A DNA stretch of 38,114 bases, from NCBI GenBank assembly GCA_029256305.1, contig JAQSYE010000006.1, forward strand, positions 1-38,114. Reading direction: 5' to 3'. A program made the translations under genes and the position numbers. Every line of letters starts with the position of its first letter. Position 1 is the stretch's first letter. The stretch is from Lacrimispora sp. (GTDB taxonomy: Bacteria; Bacillota; Clostridia; Lachnospirales; Lachnospiraceae). Of this stretch, positions 1 to 7,275 are shown piece by piece. Below the pieces are notes generated by a model. That model saw only the letters and a list, made by a program, of their open reading frames with translations. It had not been told where the DNA came from and did no database searches.

Positions 1-1
1 C

Positions 2-256
2 AATTCCACTGAATCTTCAGAAAAATTGGAACTTACATTGGGCGACCTTGAAAAATATAATGGAAAAGACGGACAACCTGCGTATATTGCGGTTGACGGC
101 GTAATATATGATGTTACAGAGAGCAAGCTGTGGAAGGACGGAGAACACAATGGCTATACGGCAGGAAAAGATTTAACAGAAGAGATTAAGAAAATATCTC
201 CTCACGGAACCTCTGTTTTAAAAAAGATGAAGGAAGTTGGGAAAATTGTGCAATAG
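2..256 (+). CDS. Cytochrome b5-like heme-binding domain protein, C-terminal part (5' end outside window)
   Basis: The reading frame is open from base 2, so the gene begins upstream of the window and only its last 84 codons are seen. The first visible residues (NSTESSEK) are a polar Ser/Glu linker, which would fit a lipoprotein or membrane-anchored protein whose anchor lies upstream; that is inference. The rest matches the short bacterial cytochrome b5 fold: TLGDLEKYNG, then AYIAVDGVIYDVTES, then the two histidine regions EHNGY and SPHGTS, which replace the HPGG and second His heme-ligand sites of classical b5. The next gene starts 15 bases later and encodes a small His-containing membrane protein, so the two probably form one electron-transfer unit. 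The internal TTG at 26 is not a credible start because the domain begins directly there without a ribosome binding site. Confidence 0.75.
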   Translation, partial: NSTESSEKLELTLGDLEKYNGKDGQPAYIAVDGVIYDVTESKLWKDGEHNGYTAGKDLTEEIKKISPHGTSVLKKMKEVGKIVQ

Positions 257-271
257 ACCGGAGGCGATGGT

Positions 272-664
272 ATGTATGAACTATTAGGTATTATAAGTGC
301 AGCATTGTTCATGGTTGTTATGCTGCCGCTTTTGCTAAGACATATTAACAGGATATTCTTTAAAGGGAAAAATCGTGTAATTACCAAACTTAGAATGTGG
401 TTCAGAAAGCTTCATAAACCGGCAGGATGTTGCCTGGCAGTGATTGCACTGATTCATGGATACCTGGCACTTGGCTCAATAAGGATTCATACAGGTACGC
501 TTGCCTGGATCGTCTGTATTGCAGCGGTAATACTTGGAGTGCTGTTTTCCATTAAGAAAAAAGCTGTTTATCTGGTTTGGCATAGGAGAGTAGCATTGTT
601 GGCAGTTATCTTCATTGCCTTACATCTTCTGGTACCGGGAGCGCTTTATTACATCGGATTTTAA
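272..664 (+). CDS. Small four-helix membrane protein, possibly cytochrome b-like
   Basis: This 130-residue protein has about four hydrophobic segments (roughly residues 3-22, 48-67, 75-91 and 106-128), joined by basic loops. Histidines occur in or next to helices 2 to 4 (LHKPAG, LIHGYL, WHRRVA, ALHLLV), the arrangement expected of di-heme four-helix bundles such as the cytochrome b561/ferric reductase transmembrane group. It starts at an ATG with the GGAGG-like sequence ccggaggcgatgg just upstream and follows the cytochrome b5-domain gene by 15 bases. A role as the membrane heme partner of that protein is inference; I cannot name the family with certainty. Confidence 0.6.
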   Translation: MYELLGIISAALFMVVMLPLLLRHINRIFFKGKNRVITKLRMWFRKLHKPAGCCLAVIALIHGYLALGSIRIHTGTLAWIVCIAAVILGVLFSIKKKAVYLVWHRRVALLAVIFIALHLLVPGALYYIGF

Positions 665-700
665 AAAGGGTGCTGCATTTTATTATGCAGCACCTTTTTA
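665..700. terminator. Bidirectional intrinsic terminator
   Basis: A perfect 10-bp stem (GGTGCTGCAT at 669-678, ATGCAGCACC at 685-694) with a 6-base loop is flanked by A-tract and T-tract. It lies between the convergent membrane-protein gene and uxaC and can serve both. Confidence 0.9.
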
Positions 701-715
701 ATAGAAACAAATGAA

Positions 716-2113
716 TTAGAATCCGAAATATTTTATGGCATTGTTATAAGAAATGCCTTCGATGATTTCTTTTAATGCGTTCTGATCGTCCGGATATTCT
801 CCGTTATCTACCCAGCCGCCTACCAGTTCACAAAGAATTCTGCGGAAATATTCGTGTCTGGTATAAGACAAGAAGCTTCTGGAGTCGGTAAGCATACCGA
901 TGAAGTTTCCAAGACATCCCAAGTTGGCAAGAGAGGTCATCTGGTCTGTCATGCCGGTTTTGTGATCATTAAACCACCATGCGGAACCCTGCTGGATCTT
1001 TCCTGGGAACTTGCTCTGGAAGCAGCCAAGGATTGTTCCGATGGAAGCGTTATCATTGGGGTTTAAGGAGTAGATGATTGTCTTCGGAATCTCATCAGTC
1101 GCGCTTAAAGCATTCAGATAATCAGCCATCTGTGCGGAAGGAGCGTAGTTGTTGATACAGTCAAATCCGGTATCAGCGCCTAACTGCTCAAACATAAACG
1201 CATTGTTATCTCTCTTGCAGCCATAATGAAGCTGCATGATCCATCCCATACGGTTGTATTCCTTTGCTGCAAATACCATAAATGCAGTTTTGTATTTCAG
1301 CTCTTCTTCTTTTGTAACAGCTTTTCCGGAAATACTCTTTGCAAAAATAGCATCAAGCTCTGCATCATCTGCAGGTACATACATTACGTACTCAAGAGCA
1401 TGGTCGGAAACGCAGCAGCCCTGGCTTGTAAAGAATTCCATACGGTTCGTTAAAGCAGCCTTTAAAGAAGCGAAATCCTTGATTTCCACGTTGCTTATGG
1501 AAGACAGTTTTGTAATATAAGCAGCAAAATCAGGCTTTTCAACATTCATGGCTTTGTCCGGTCTCCATGCTGGAAGAACCTTTCCCTCAAACGTAGAATC
1601 TGCAGCAATTTTCTGATGCCATTCCAATGTATCAGCAGGATCATCTGTGGTACAGATTAAGGTTACATTGGACTGTCTGATTAGATTGCGCACACTCATG
1701 GAATCCTGATGAAGTTTTTCATTGCATAAATTCCAGACTTCTTCGGCTGTATCTGCATTTAAATAGCCGGTGTAACCAAAATATCTCTGAAGCTCTAAGT
1801 GGCTCCAGTGATAAAGGGGGTTACCGATAAGTTTTGGCATGGTTTCTGCCCATTTCTGAAATTTCTCTCTGTCAGTTGCATCCCCAGTAATGTATTTTTC
1901 TTCTACACCATTGGAACGCATCTGACGCCATTTATAATGATCGCCGCCCAGCCATACCTGAGTGATGGTATCAAATTTGCGGTCTTCATAAATTTCCTGT
2001 GGATTGATGTGGCAGTGATAGTCAACGATAGGCATCTTTGCCGCATAATTGTGATAAAGATCTTTTGCAGACTGGGTAGACAGTAAAAAGTCCTTGTCCA
2101 TAAACTGTTTCAT
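716..2113 (-). CDS. uxaC: Glucuronate (uronate) isomerase
   Basis: This 465-residue protein is full length for UxaC (EC 5.3.1.12), which isomerises D-glucuronate to D-fructuronate and D-galacturonate to D-tagaturonate in the cytoplasm. The family N-terminus FMDKDFLLSTQSAKDLYH and the metal-binding HxH motif in DYHCHINPQE (His33, His35) are visible, as are DHYKWRQMRSNG and the C-terminal GMLTDSRSFLSYTRHEYFRR. The ATG at 2113 is preceded by AGGAGG with about nine bases of spacing. The gene follows a LacI-type regulator on the same strand with a 29-base gap, so the two are probably cotranscribed. The product feeds the KDG branch encoded divergently (eda, kdgK), but the reductases and dehydratases that link them (UxaB/UxuB, UxaA/UxuA) are not in this window. 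Confidence 0.97.
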   Translation of the reverse strand: MKQFMDKDFLLSTQSAKDLYHNYAAKMPIVDYHCHINPQEIYEDRKFDTITQVWLGGDHYKWRQMRSNGVEEKYITGDATDREKFQKWAETMPKLIGNPLYHWSHLELQRYFGYTGYLNADTAEEVWNLCNEKLHQDSMSVRNLIRQSNVTLICTTDDPADTLEWHQKIAADSTFEGKVLPAWRPDKAMNVEKPDFAAYITKLSSISNVEIKDFASLKAALTNRMEFFTSQGCCVSDHALEYVMYVPADDAELDAIFAKSISGKAVTKEEELKYKTAFMVFAAKEYNRMGWIMQLHYGCKRDNNAFMFEQLGADTGFDCINNYAPSAQMADYLNALSATDEIPKTIIYSLNPNDNASIGTILGCFQSKFPGKIQQGSAWWFNDHKTGMTDQMTSLANLGCLGNFIGMLTDSRSFLSYTRHEYFRRILCELVGGWVDNGEYPDDQNALKEIIEGISYNNAIKYFGF

Positions 2114-2142
2114 GTTAGAGAGTCCTCCTTAAATATATGTGA

Positions 2143-3144
2143 TTAAAAATTAGTAGTACCTCGCTTTATCAGCTCTGGAGTAATGGTAGTCTTAGCAGGC
2201 ACATTGCCTCCTTCTAACACCCTCATCAATGTATTGACGGTAGTGGTGCAGAGAGCTTCAACCTTGTTGTCCACGGAAGTGATTTCGGGTGTTGTGCACC
2301 GGGACAATATAGAATTATTATATCCAATGATGTTTAATCCCTCAGGGATGGAAATTCCGGCCTGATTTGCATATTTTACCGCACCAACTGCCAAAATATC
2401 CTCAGCAGCAAGAATGGAATCAAACTTTATTCCGGAATCGGACAGTTCCCTAAGCTGTTCCATAGCAAGATCCGGATCTTTGGAGCAGAGAACCATAAGC
2501 TCATCCCGTAGCGGCAAATTGGCCGCCGCCGTAGCCTGACGATAGCCTGATAGCTTGCGTAAATTGCTGTAAGAGGTGCCGGAATAAAGATATAACAGAG
2601 CCGAACGACCTGAATCGTAAAGCTTTGTTGCGGCAGAATAAACAGCGGCGTGATCGTCACAGACCGTGCTGTAAATCTGTCCGCCCTCCAGACAGCCATT
2701 GACCAGCATAATTGGAATGTCCTTAGCCGCTTCCAAAAGATAGGCGTTGTCCTTTTCTTTCGCTTCCACGTAATGGGAACCAGCAAGAATAATGGCATCC
2801 ACACGCTTGGAACGCAGCAGTTCCAAATACTTCTTTTTGGTTTCGGGAAGATATCCGCTGCAGCATAAGATGGAATCATATCCGCTGCTCCTCAGCTGTT
2901 TTTCCAGATAATAGACAGCCTCTGCAAGCCACGGGTCAGAGGAATCCGCGCACATGATTCCAATGGTCTTCATGGTGTTGAGTCCCAGACTTCTGGCGAA
3001 CACATTCGGAGTATAGCCAAGCTCGCTCATGACAGCGAGAACCCGTTTCCTGGTCTTTTCACTGACATTGGGATTTCCATTAATTACACGGGAAACGGTA
3101 GCGATTGAAACGTGAGCATGTTCGGAAACATCGTAAATATTCAA
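2143..3144 (-). CDS. LacI family transcriptional regulator of the uronate cluster
   Basis: A LacI/GalR repressor with an N-terminal helix-turn-helix (IYDVSEHAHVSIATVSRVINGN) and hinge (NVFARSLGLNTMKTIGIM), followed by a periplasmic-binding-protein-like sensor domain ending in the usual SVDN and KRG-type segments. I choose the TTG at 3144-3142 as start, not the ATG at 3159: the ATG itself sits on the ribosome binding site (GGAGGGA, complement of 3151-3157), which is spaced six bases from the TTG, and LacI proteins usually begin right before the helix-turn-helix. This gives 333 residues. It is cotranscribed with uxaC and its promoter region carries a 14-bp near-palindrome just downstream of the predicted start, so autoregulation and uxaC control are likely; the inducer is unknown. 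Confidence 0.92.
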   Translation of the reverse strand: MNIYDVSEHAHVSIATVSRVINGNPNVSEKTRKRVLAVMSELGYTPNVFARSLGLNTMKTIGIMCADSSDPWLAEAVYYLEKQLRSSGYDSILCCSGYLPETKKKYLELLRSKRVDAIILAGSHYVEAKEKDNAYLLEAAKDIPIMLVNGCLEGGQIYSTVCDDHAAVYSAATKLYDSGRSALLYLYSGTSYSNLRKLSGYRQATAAANLPLRDELMVLCSKDPDLAMEQLRELSDSGIKFDSILAAEDILAVGAVKYANQAGISIPEGLNIIGYNNSILSRCTTPEITSVDNKVEALCTTTVNTLMRVLEGGNVPAKTTITPELIKRGTTNF

Positions 3145-3162
3145 AAGCGTTCCCTCCATAAT

Positions 3163-3176
3163 TGTAAGTATTTACA
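3163..3176. promoter_or_regulatory. LacI-type operator candidate, copy 1
   Basis: TGTAAGTATTTACA is a near-perfect 14-bp inverted repeat (arms TGTAA/TTACA). It sits immediately downstream of the predicted lacI-uxaC transcription start, an ideal place for repression. A second copy of the same pattern lies at 3265-3278. Confidence 0.65.
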
Positions 3177-3186
3177 TTCCTAAGTT

Positions 3187-3215
3187 ATTATACATAATTA
3201 TGATATATATTACAA
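3187..3215 (-). promoter_or_regulatory. Sigma-A promoter for lacI-uxaC
   Basis: On the minus strand a -35 TTGTAA (complement of 3210-3215) and a perfect -10 TATAAT (complement of 3187-3192) are separated by 17 bases. The transcript would start near 3180. Confidence 0.7.
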
Positions 3216-3232
3216 TCCCTCATTTATATTTT

Positions 3233-3262
3233 TTGCTAAATAATACAGAAAACAAGTATAAT
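3233..3262 (+). promoter_or_regulatory. Sigma-A promoter for the IclR regulator gene
   Basis: A perfect -10 TATAAT at 3257-3262 is preceded, 18 bases upstream, by TTGCTA (3233-3238) as a partial -35. The start of transcription would fall near 3269, inside the second LacI-type operator. Confidence 0.55.
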
Positions 3263-3264
3263 CC

Positions 3265-3278
3265 TGTAAACACTTACA
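3265..3278. promoter_or_regulatory. LacI-type operator candidate, copy 2
   Basis: TGTAAACACTTACA shares the pattern TGTAARYRYTTACA with the site at 3163-3176. It begins two bases after the -10 box of the divergent IclR-gene promoter, so one regulator could repress both directions. Confidence 0.6.
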
Positions 3279-3283
3279 AATAC

Positions 3284-3297
3284 TTCGTATATGCGAA
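3284..3297. promoter_or_regulatory. IclR/KdgR-type operator candidate, copy 1
   Basis: TTCGTATATGCGAA is an inverted repeat with arms TTCG/CGAA. It lies in the leader of the IclR-type gene and is repeated exactly at 4193-4206 in front of eda, which argues that it is the site of this regulator. Confidence 0.65.
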
Positions 3298-3359
3298 AAT
3301 AATGTTGCTTTTTTGTAGAGCCCGGGAGTATACTAGATTCTGGAAATGGAGGCTATACC

Positions 3360-4121
3360 ATGAAACTTAACAGAACCACACAACGTACAGTAGAAATCCT
3401 GAAGCTCATTTCGAAAACACCGGAAGGCGCAACGTTAGATGATATCTGCCAGAAACTGGACCTCCCCAAGACCAGTGCCTACGATATCGTCACCACTCTG
3501 GGAGAGATGGGCATGGTAAATGTAACAAAGGGACAGAAGCAGAATTATACCATCGGCTTAATGGCATACAGGGTCGGAGTCAATTATACCAACAATTTAG
3601 ACTTTATCGGAATCATTGAGCCGGTACTGAAGGCATTTTCAAAGGAAGTGGGCAAAACTGTTTTTTTTGGAGTTCCATCGGATCATCATGTTGTATACAT
3701 ATGTAAGTTCGAACCGGAGAATCCTATTATTACGACAGCTACGGTTGGATCGAAAAATCCCATGTACTGCACTTCTTTAGGGAAGGTAATTCTTGCCTAC
3801 AGCGAGGAAGAAAGCAGAGATCAGGCCATCAGCCGCATCCGATTTTCTCGATATACAGAACGAACCATTGAAAACAGAGAAGGCCTCCTTGCTGAACTGG
3901 AAAGGGTCAGAGAAAGAGGATACGCTTTTGACGCAAGAGAGATGGAAGAGCATATGCAGTGCGTGGGAGCACCGGTTTTTGACCGGGACGGAAACGTACT
4001 GGGAGCAATCAGTATATCCAGCTTATATAAGCCGACTGAGGATTATGAGGCTCTTGGAAAGTTAGTTTCCCAAAAGGGAATGGAGGTTTCCAGGTTATTA
4101 GGCTTTCTTGGAAAAATATGA
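3360..4121 (+). CDS. IclR family transcriptional regulator, KdgR-like
   Basis: This 253-residue protein has the IclR layout: an N-terminal winged helix-turn-helix (about residues 5-55, including ATLDDICQKLDLPKTSAYDIVTTLGEMG) and a C-terminal effector-binding domain (about 75-250, with KTVFFGVPSDHHVVYICKFE and GAPVFDRDGNVLGAISIS). GGAGG lies seven bases before the ATG. It stands directly upstream of eda and kdgK on the same strand, and the known IclR regulators next to such genes (KdgR) respond to 2-keto-3-deoxygluconate; by context this one most likely does the same. Identical 14-bp palindromic sites precede both this gene and eda, suggesting autoregulation plus control of KDG breakdown. The symbol kdgR is not assigned because the effector is inferred. 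Confidence 0.9.
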   Translation: MKLNRTTQRTVEILKLISKTPEGATLDDICQKLDLPKTSAYDIVTTLGEMGMVNVTKGQKQNYTIGLMAYRVGVNYTNNLDFIGIIEPVLKAFSKEVGKTVFFGVPSDHHVVYICKFEPENPIITTATVGSKNPMYCTSLGKVILAYSEEESRDQAISRIRFSRYTERTIENREGLLAELERVRERGYAFDAREMEEHMQCVGAPVFDRDGNVLGAISISSLYKPTEDYEALGKLVSQKGMEVSRLLGFLGKI

Positions 4122-4131
4122 GGAATACTTA

Positions 4132-4160
4132 TTGACAAAATGCCTGGAAGCGATTAATAT
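4132..4160 (+). promoter_or_regulatory. Sigma-A promoter for eda-kdgK
   Basis: A perfect -35 TTGACA (4132-4137) and a 4/6 -10 TAATAT (4155-4160) are spaced by 17 bases, right after the stop codon of the IclR gene. The start would be near 4167, upstream of the palindromic operator. Confidence 0.65.
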
Positions 4161-4190
4161 TTCAAGTATAAGAATCGCAAATAAGAAGTT

Positions 4191-4208
4191 AATTCGTATA
4201 TGCGAATT
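4191..4208. promoter_or_regulatory. IclR/KdgR-type operator candidate, copy 2
   Basis: AATTCGTATATGCGAATT contains an exact copy of the 14-mer at 3284-3297 with arms extended to six bases. It lies about 25 bases downstream of the predicted eda transcription start and just before the ribosome binding site, where a bound repressor would block transcription. Confidence 0.7.
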
Positions 4209-4231
4209 TAAAAAAGGAGAGAAGAACAATC

Positions 4232-4882
4232 ATGAAAAAAGAACTAGTTTTATCAAAGATGAAAAAAGACTGTCTGGTTGCTGTTGTTCGTGCAAAAAGC
4301 CTGGAACAGGGCGAGAAGGTCGTTGATGCAATTATCGCAGGCGGAATCAATTTTATTGAAATTACTATGACTATGGATGAAGGAAACCCAATTGAATTCA
4401 TCGCTAAAATGTCTGAAAAATATAGCACCAATAAAGATGTTGTAATCGGTGCAGGTACAGTTCTTGATCCAGAAACTGCAAGAGCAGCAATCCTGGCAGG
4501 TGCTAACTATGTGGTAAGCCCAGGCTTAAACGTAGAGACAATCAAGCTTTGCAACCGTTACAGAGTACCGATGCTCCCAGGCGTTATGACTCCTACCGAA
4601 GCAATTACTGCTCTGGAGTGCGGCTGTGACATCATCAAGATCTTCCCAGGCAACATCATGGGACCAGCAGCGATCAGCTCCTTTAAAGGACCCCTTCCTC
4701 AGGGTGATTTCATGCCATCTGGCGGTGTTGACGTTGATAACGTTGATAAGTGGATCAAGGCAGGCGCATATGCCGTTGGTACAGGCAGCAGCCTGACAAA
4801 GGGCGCTAATACAGGCGATTTTGCAGCAGTTACAGCGAAAGCAAAAGAATTTGTTGAAGCAGTAGCAGCAGCTCGCAAATAA
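4232..4882 (+). CDS. eda: 2-keto-3-deoxy-6-phosphogluconate (KDPG) aldolase
   Basis: This 216-residue class I aldolase cleaves KDPG to pyruvate and glyceraldehyde 3-phosphate (EC 4.1.2.14), the last step of hexuronate and Entner-Doudoroff breakdown. The family landmarks are all visible: VAVVRAKS near residue 17, the catalytic Glu in FIEITM (Glu43), VIGAGTVLDP, the Schiff-base lysine in DIIKIFPG (Lys136), and the phosphate-binding SGGV and AVGTGSSL segments. It has a strong ribosome binding site (AAAGGAGAG) ahead of the ATG and its own promoter and operator downstream of the IclR gene. kdgK follows after 34 bases, so the two form an operon making and cleaving KDPG. Some members of the family also take 4-hydroxy-2-oxoglutarate. 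Confidence 0.97.
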   Translation: MKKELVLSKMKKDCLVAVVRAKSLEQGEKVVDAIIAGGINFIEITMTMDEGNPIEFIAKMSEKYSTNKDVVIGAGTVLDPETARAAILAGANYVVSPGLNVETIKLCNRYRVPMLPGVMTPTEAITALECGCDIIKIFPGNIMGPAAISSFKGPLPQGDFMPSGGVDVDNVDKWIKAGAYAVGTGSSLTKGANTGDFAAVTAKAKEFVEAVAAARK

Positions 4883-4916
4883 TAGAAAACAACTTAAGAA
4901 TTAAGGAGAATACAAA

Positions 4917-5948
4917 ATGGCAAAAATCGTAACCATGGGCGAGATCATGTTAAGATTATCTACCCCTAACAATGAAAAGTTTATTCAGGCAGATGAATTT
5001 GATGTAAATTATGGCGGCGGCGAAGCAAACGTTGCAGTTTCTCTTGCAAATTACGGACATGAAGCTGAATTCGTTTCAGCAGTTCCGAAGAATCCAATCG
5101 GAGATTGCGCAGTTGCAGCTTTAAGAAAATATAACGTTGGAACAAAGCACATCGCTAAGACCGGAGAGAGACTTGGTATCTACTTCTTAGAGACAGGTTC
5201 TGCTATGAGAGCTTCTACTGTAGTATATGACAGAGCACATTCATCTATCTCTACAGCAACAGTAGCAGACTTTAACTTTGATGAAATCTTTGAAGGCGCA
5301 GACTGGTTCCACTTTACAGGAATTACTCCTGCTGTCAGCGACAGTGCAGCTGAACTGACTGAGGCAGCTTTAAAAGCAGCTAAGGCACATGGCGTTACTG
5401 TATCCGTTGACTTAAACTTCCGTAAAAAATTATGGTCTTCTGAGAAGGCTCAGAAAGTTATGACAAACTTAATGCAGTATGTTGATGTATGTATCGGTAA
5501 CGAAGAAGATGCAGAGAAAGTACTTGGCTTCAAGCCAGGCAACACTGATGTTACTTCCGGAGAACTGGAATTACAGGGATATGTTGATATCTTCAATCAG
5601 ATGGTTGACAAATTCAACTTTAAGTATGTAGTAAGCTCTTTACGTGAAAGCCATTCAGCTTCCGATAACGGCTGGTCTGCATGCATTATGGATGGTGCTT
5701 CACGTGAATTCTACCATTCCAAAAAGTATCATGTTACACCAATCGTAGACCGTGTAGGCGGCGGAGATTCTTTCGCAGCAGGCGTAATCTGCGGTATGGC
5801 TGACAAAAAAGATTTCAAGGCTGCTCTGGAATATGCAGTAGCTGCTTCCGCATTAAAGCACACCATTCCTGGCGACTTCAACCTTGTATCCAGAGAAGAT
5901 GTTGACAGCTTAGCTGGCGGTGACGGATCAGGACGTGTTCAGAGATAA
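4917..5948 (+). CDS. kdgK: 2-keto-3-deoxygluconate kinase (PfkB family)
   Basis: This 343-residue ribokinase/PfkB-type kinase phosphorylates KDG to KDPG (EC 2.7.1.45), the substrate of the aldolase encoded just before it. The N-terminal MGEIMLRLSTP, the substrate-binding GGGEANVAVSLANYG, and the C-terminal PfkB signature DRVGGGDSFAAGV with catalytic Asp284 are present. AAGGAG precedes the ATG. The position directly after eda supports the KDG assignment over other sugars. An intrinsic terminator follows, so the next kinase gene is separately controlled or expressed by read-through. Confidence 0.93.
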   Translation: MAKIVTMGEIMLRLSTPNNEKFIQADEFDVNYGGGEANVAVSLANYGHEAEFVSAVPKNPIGDCAVAALRKYNVGTKHIAKTGERLGIYFLETGSAMRASTVVYDRAHSSISTATVADFNFDEIFEGADWFHFTGITPAVSDSAAELTEAALKAAKAHGVTVSVDLNFRKKLWSSEKAQKVMTNLMQYVDVCIGNEEDAEKVLGFKPGNTDVTSGELELQGYVDIFNQMVDKFNFKYVVSSLRESHSASDNGWSACIMDGASREFYHSKKYHVTPIVDRVGGGDSFAAGVICGMADKKDFKAALEYAVAASALKHTIPGDFNLVSREDVDSLAGGDGSGRVQR

Positions 5949-5972
5949 TTTAACTGAACGAGGAAAGACATC

Positions 5973-6004
5973 GGGGGGTCATTATGTAATGACCCCCTTT
6001 TTTT
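5973..6004 (+). terminator. Intrinsic terminator after kdgK
   Basis: GGGGGTCATTA at 5974-5984 pairs with TAATGACCCCC at 5987-5997 and is followed by a run of eight Ts. The stem is very GC-strong at its base. Confidence 0.92.
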
Positions 6005-6028
6005 AAAATCTATGGAGGAACGATCGAG

Positions 6029-7054
6029 ATGAGTGACAGACCATTTGATTTATTAAGCCTGGGCGAATTGCTTTTGCGTCTGTCTCCGGATGGAGTGGAA
6101 AGACTGGTCCGGGGAGATTCCTTTCAAAAACAGGTTGGTGGAGCAGAGTTAAATGTAGCGGTTGGTGCGGCTCTTTTGGGGCTTCATACCGGTGTAGTAA
6201 CCCAGCTTCCTGCCAATGATATGGGAAATTTTGTAAAGAACAAAGTGCGTTCCTATGGAATCAGCGATGATTATTTTGTTTATGATGAAAGTTCCAATGC
6301 CAGACTTGGACTTTATTATTACGAATATGGTGCATATCCTAGAAAACCGAAGGTAATTTACGACAGGAAGAACAGCTCTTTCTATAATATTAGTGAAACC
6401 TCTTTTCCAGATGACATGTACAAAGCAACCACCTGCTTTCATACCACTGGCATTACCCTTGCGCTGTGTGAAAACACGAGAAAGACTGCCATTGATATGA
6501 TACGCAAATTCAAAGAGAGCGGCACCATCATTTCTTTCGATGTAAATTTCCGCGGTAATTTATGGACCGGAGAGGAAGCAAGGGCCTGCATCGAGCAGAT
6601 CCTTCCTTATGTGGATATTTTCTTCTGTTCAGAAGATACCGCCAGGCTGACCTTTAAAAAAGAAGGAACAGCCAAAGAGATGATGAAGAGCTTTACCAAG
6701 GATTATCCTATTTCCATCGTGGCTTCTACCCAGAGAATCGTACATAGTCCGAAGAGCCATACATTCGGTTCTATTATTTACGATGCTGCCAGAAACGAAT
6801 ATTATGAGGAAGAACCATACCATAATATTGATGTTGTTGACCGGATTGGAAGCGGAGATGCTTATATAGCAGGTGCGCTTTATGGTCTTTTAAGCACTGG
6901 CGGAGACTGCATGAAGGCGGTTCAGTACGGCAATGCAACTGCAGCGTTAAAGAACACCATACCAGGAGATCTTCCAACCTCAGATTTAAGTGAGGTTAAT
7001 ACAGTAATTCGGGAACATAATGATAAGGGACCTCAAAGCGAGATGAGCAGATAG
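6029..7054 (+). CDS. Second PfkB-family sugar kinase, KdgK-like paralog
   Basis: The 341-residue product is colinear with the neighbouring kdgK: LGELLLRLSPDG, VGGAELNVAVGAALLG, SFDVNFRGNLW, and the PfkB signature DRIGSGDAYIAGA with catalytic Asp277 and a shared C-terminal ALKNTIPGDLP. It is therefore a KDG-kinase-like paralog, but the substrate pocket differs (for example GLYYYEYGAYPRKPKVIYDR in place of GIYFLETGSAMRASTVVYDR). It has its own ribosome binding site (GGAGG) and follows a terminator. It could be a second KDG kinase, a kinase for a related 2-keto-3-deoxy acid such as ketodeoxygalactonate, or a fructokinase-like enzyme; sequence alone does not decide. Confidence 0.85.
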   Translation: MSDRPFDLLSLGELLLRLSPDGVERLVRGDSFQKQVGGAELNVAVGAALLGLHTGVVTQLPANDMGNFVKNKVRSYGISDDYFVYDESSNARLGLYYYEYGAYPRKPKVIYDRKNSSFYNISETSFPDDMYKATTCFHTTGITLALCENTRKTAIDMIRKFKESGTIISFDVNFRGNLWTGEEARACIEQILPYVDIFFCSEDTARLTFKKEGTAKEMMKSFTKDYPISIVASTQRIVHSPKSHTFGSIIYDAARNEYYEEEPYHNIDVVDRIGSGDAYIAGALYGLLSTGGDCMKAVQYGNATAALKNTIPGDLPTSDLSEVNTVIREHNDKGPQSEMSR

Positions 7055-7072
7055 CAGGATAAAATATACAGA

Positions 7073-7109
7073 CAGGCGGACCGGGATTTTATAAATCCTG
7101 CTCCGCCTG
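7073..7109 (+). terminator. Terminator-like hairpin after the second kinase
   Basis: CAGGCGGA (7073-7080) pairs with TCCGCCTG (7102-7109), with an inner GGATTT/AAATCC stem. The downstream T-run is short and broken, so termination is likely weaker than elsewhere in the window. Confidence 0.6.
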
Positions 7110-7140
7110 ATTTCGTATAATGAGACTATGGCTATACGGC

Positions 7141-7156
7141 ATTTAAACCTTTAAAT
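7141..7156. promoter_or_regulatory. LacI-type operator candidate O1 of the arabinoside operon
   Basis: ATTTAAACCTTTAAAT has perfect 7-bp arms (ATTTAAA/TTTAAAT) around CC. It lies about 50 bases upstream of the -35 box and matches the sites at 7276-7289 and 7347-7360. Confidence 0.6.
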
Positions 7157-7204
7157 GAAAATCCTATTATTATCGTAAGAAAACAATAAAATGCTAATGC
7201 ATAA

Positions 7205-7233
7205 TTGACAAAACAGAAATAATATTATATAGT
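7205..7233 (+). promoter_or_regulatory. Strong sigma-A promoter for the ABC importer-GH127 operon
   Basis: A perfect -35 TTGACA (7205-7210) and -10 TATAGT (7228-7233, 5/6) are 17 bases apart. Transcription from near 7240 gives a leader of about 150 bases that holds two operator-like palindromes and an 11-bp inverted repeat. Confidence 0.8.
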
Positions 7234-7275
7234 TTGATTAGACAATCTGTATAGTAGATACGATATAATCTTTGA

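Noticed and set aside
2427-2879. A 150-codon frame inside the LacI gene on the same strand
   Set aside because: It is a shifted frame of the LacI coding sequence, without motif or ribosome binding site.
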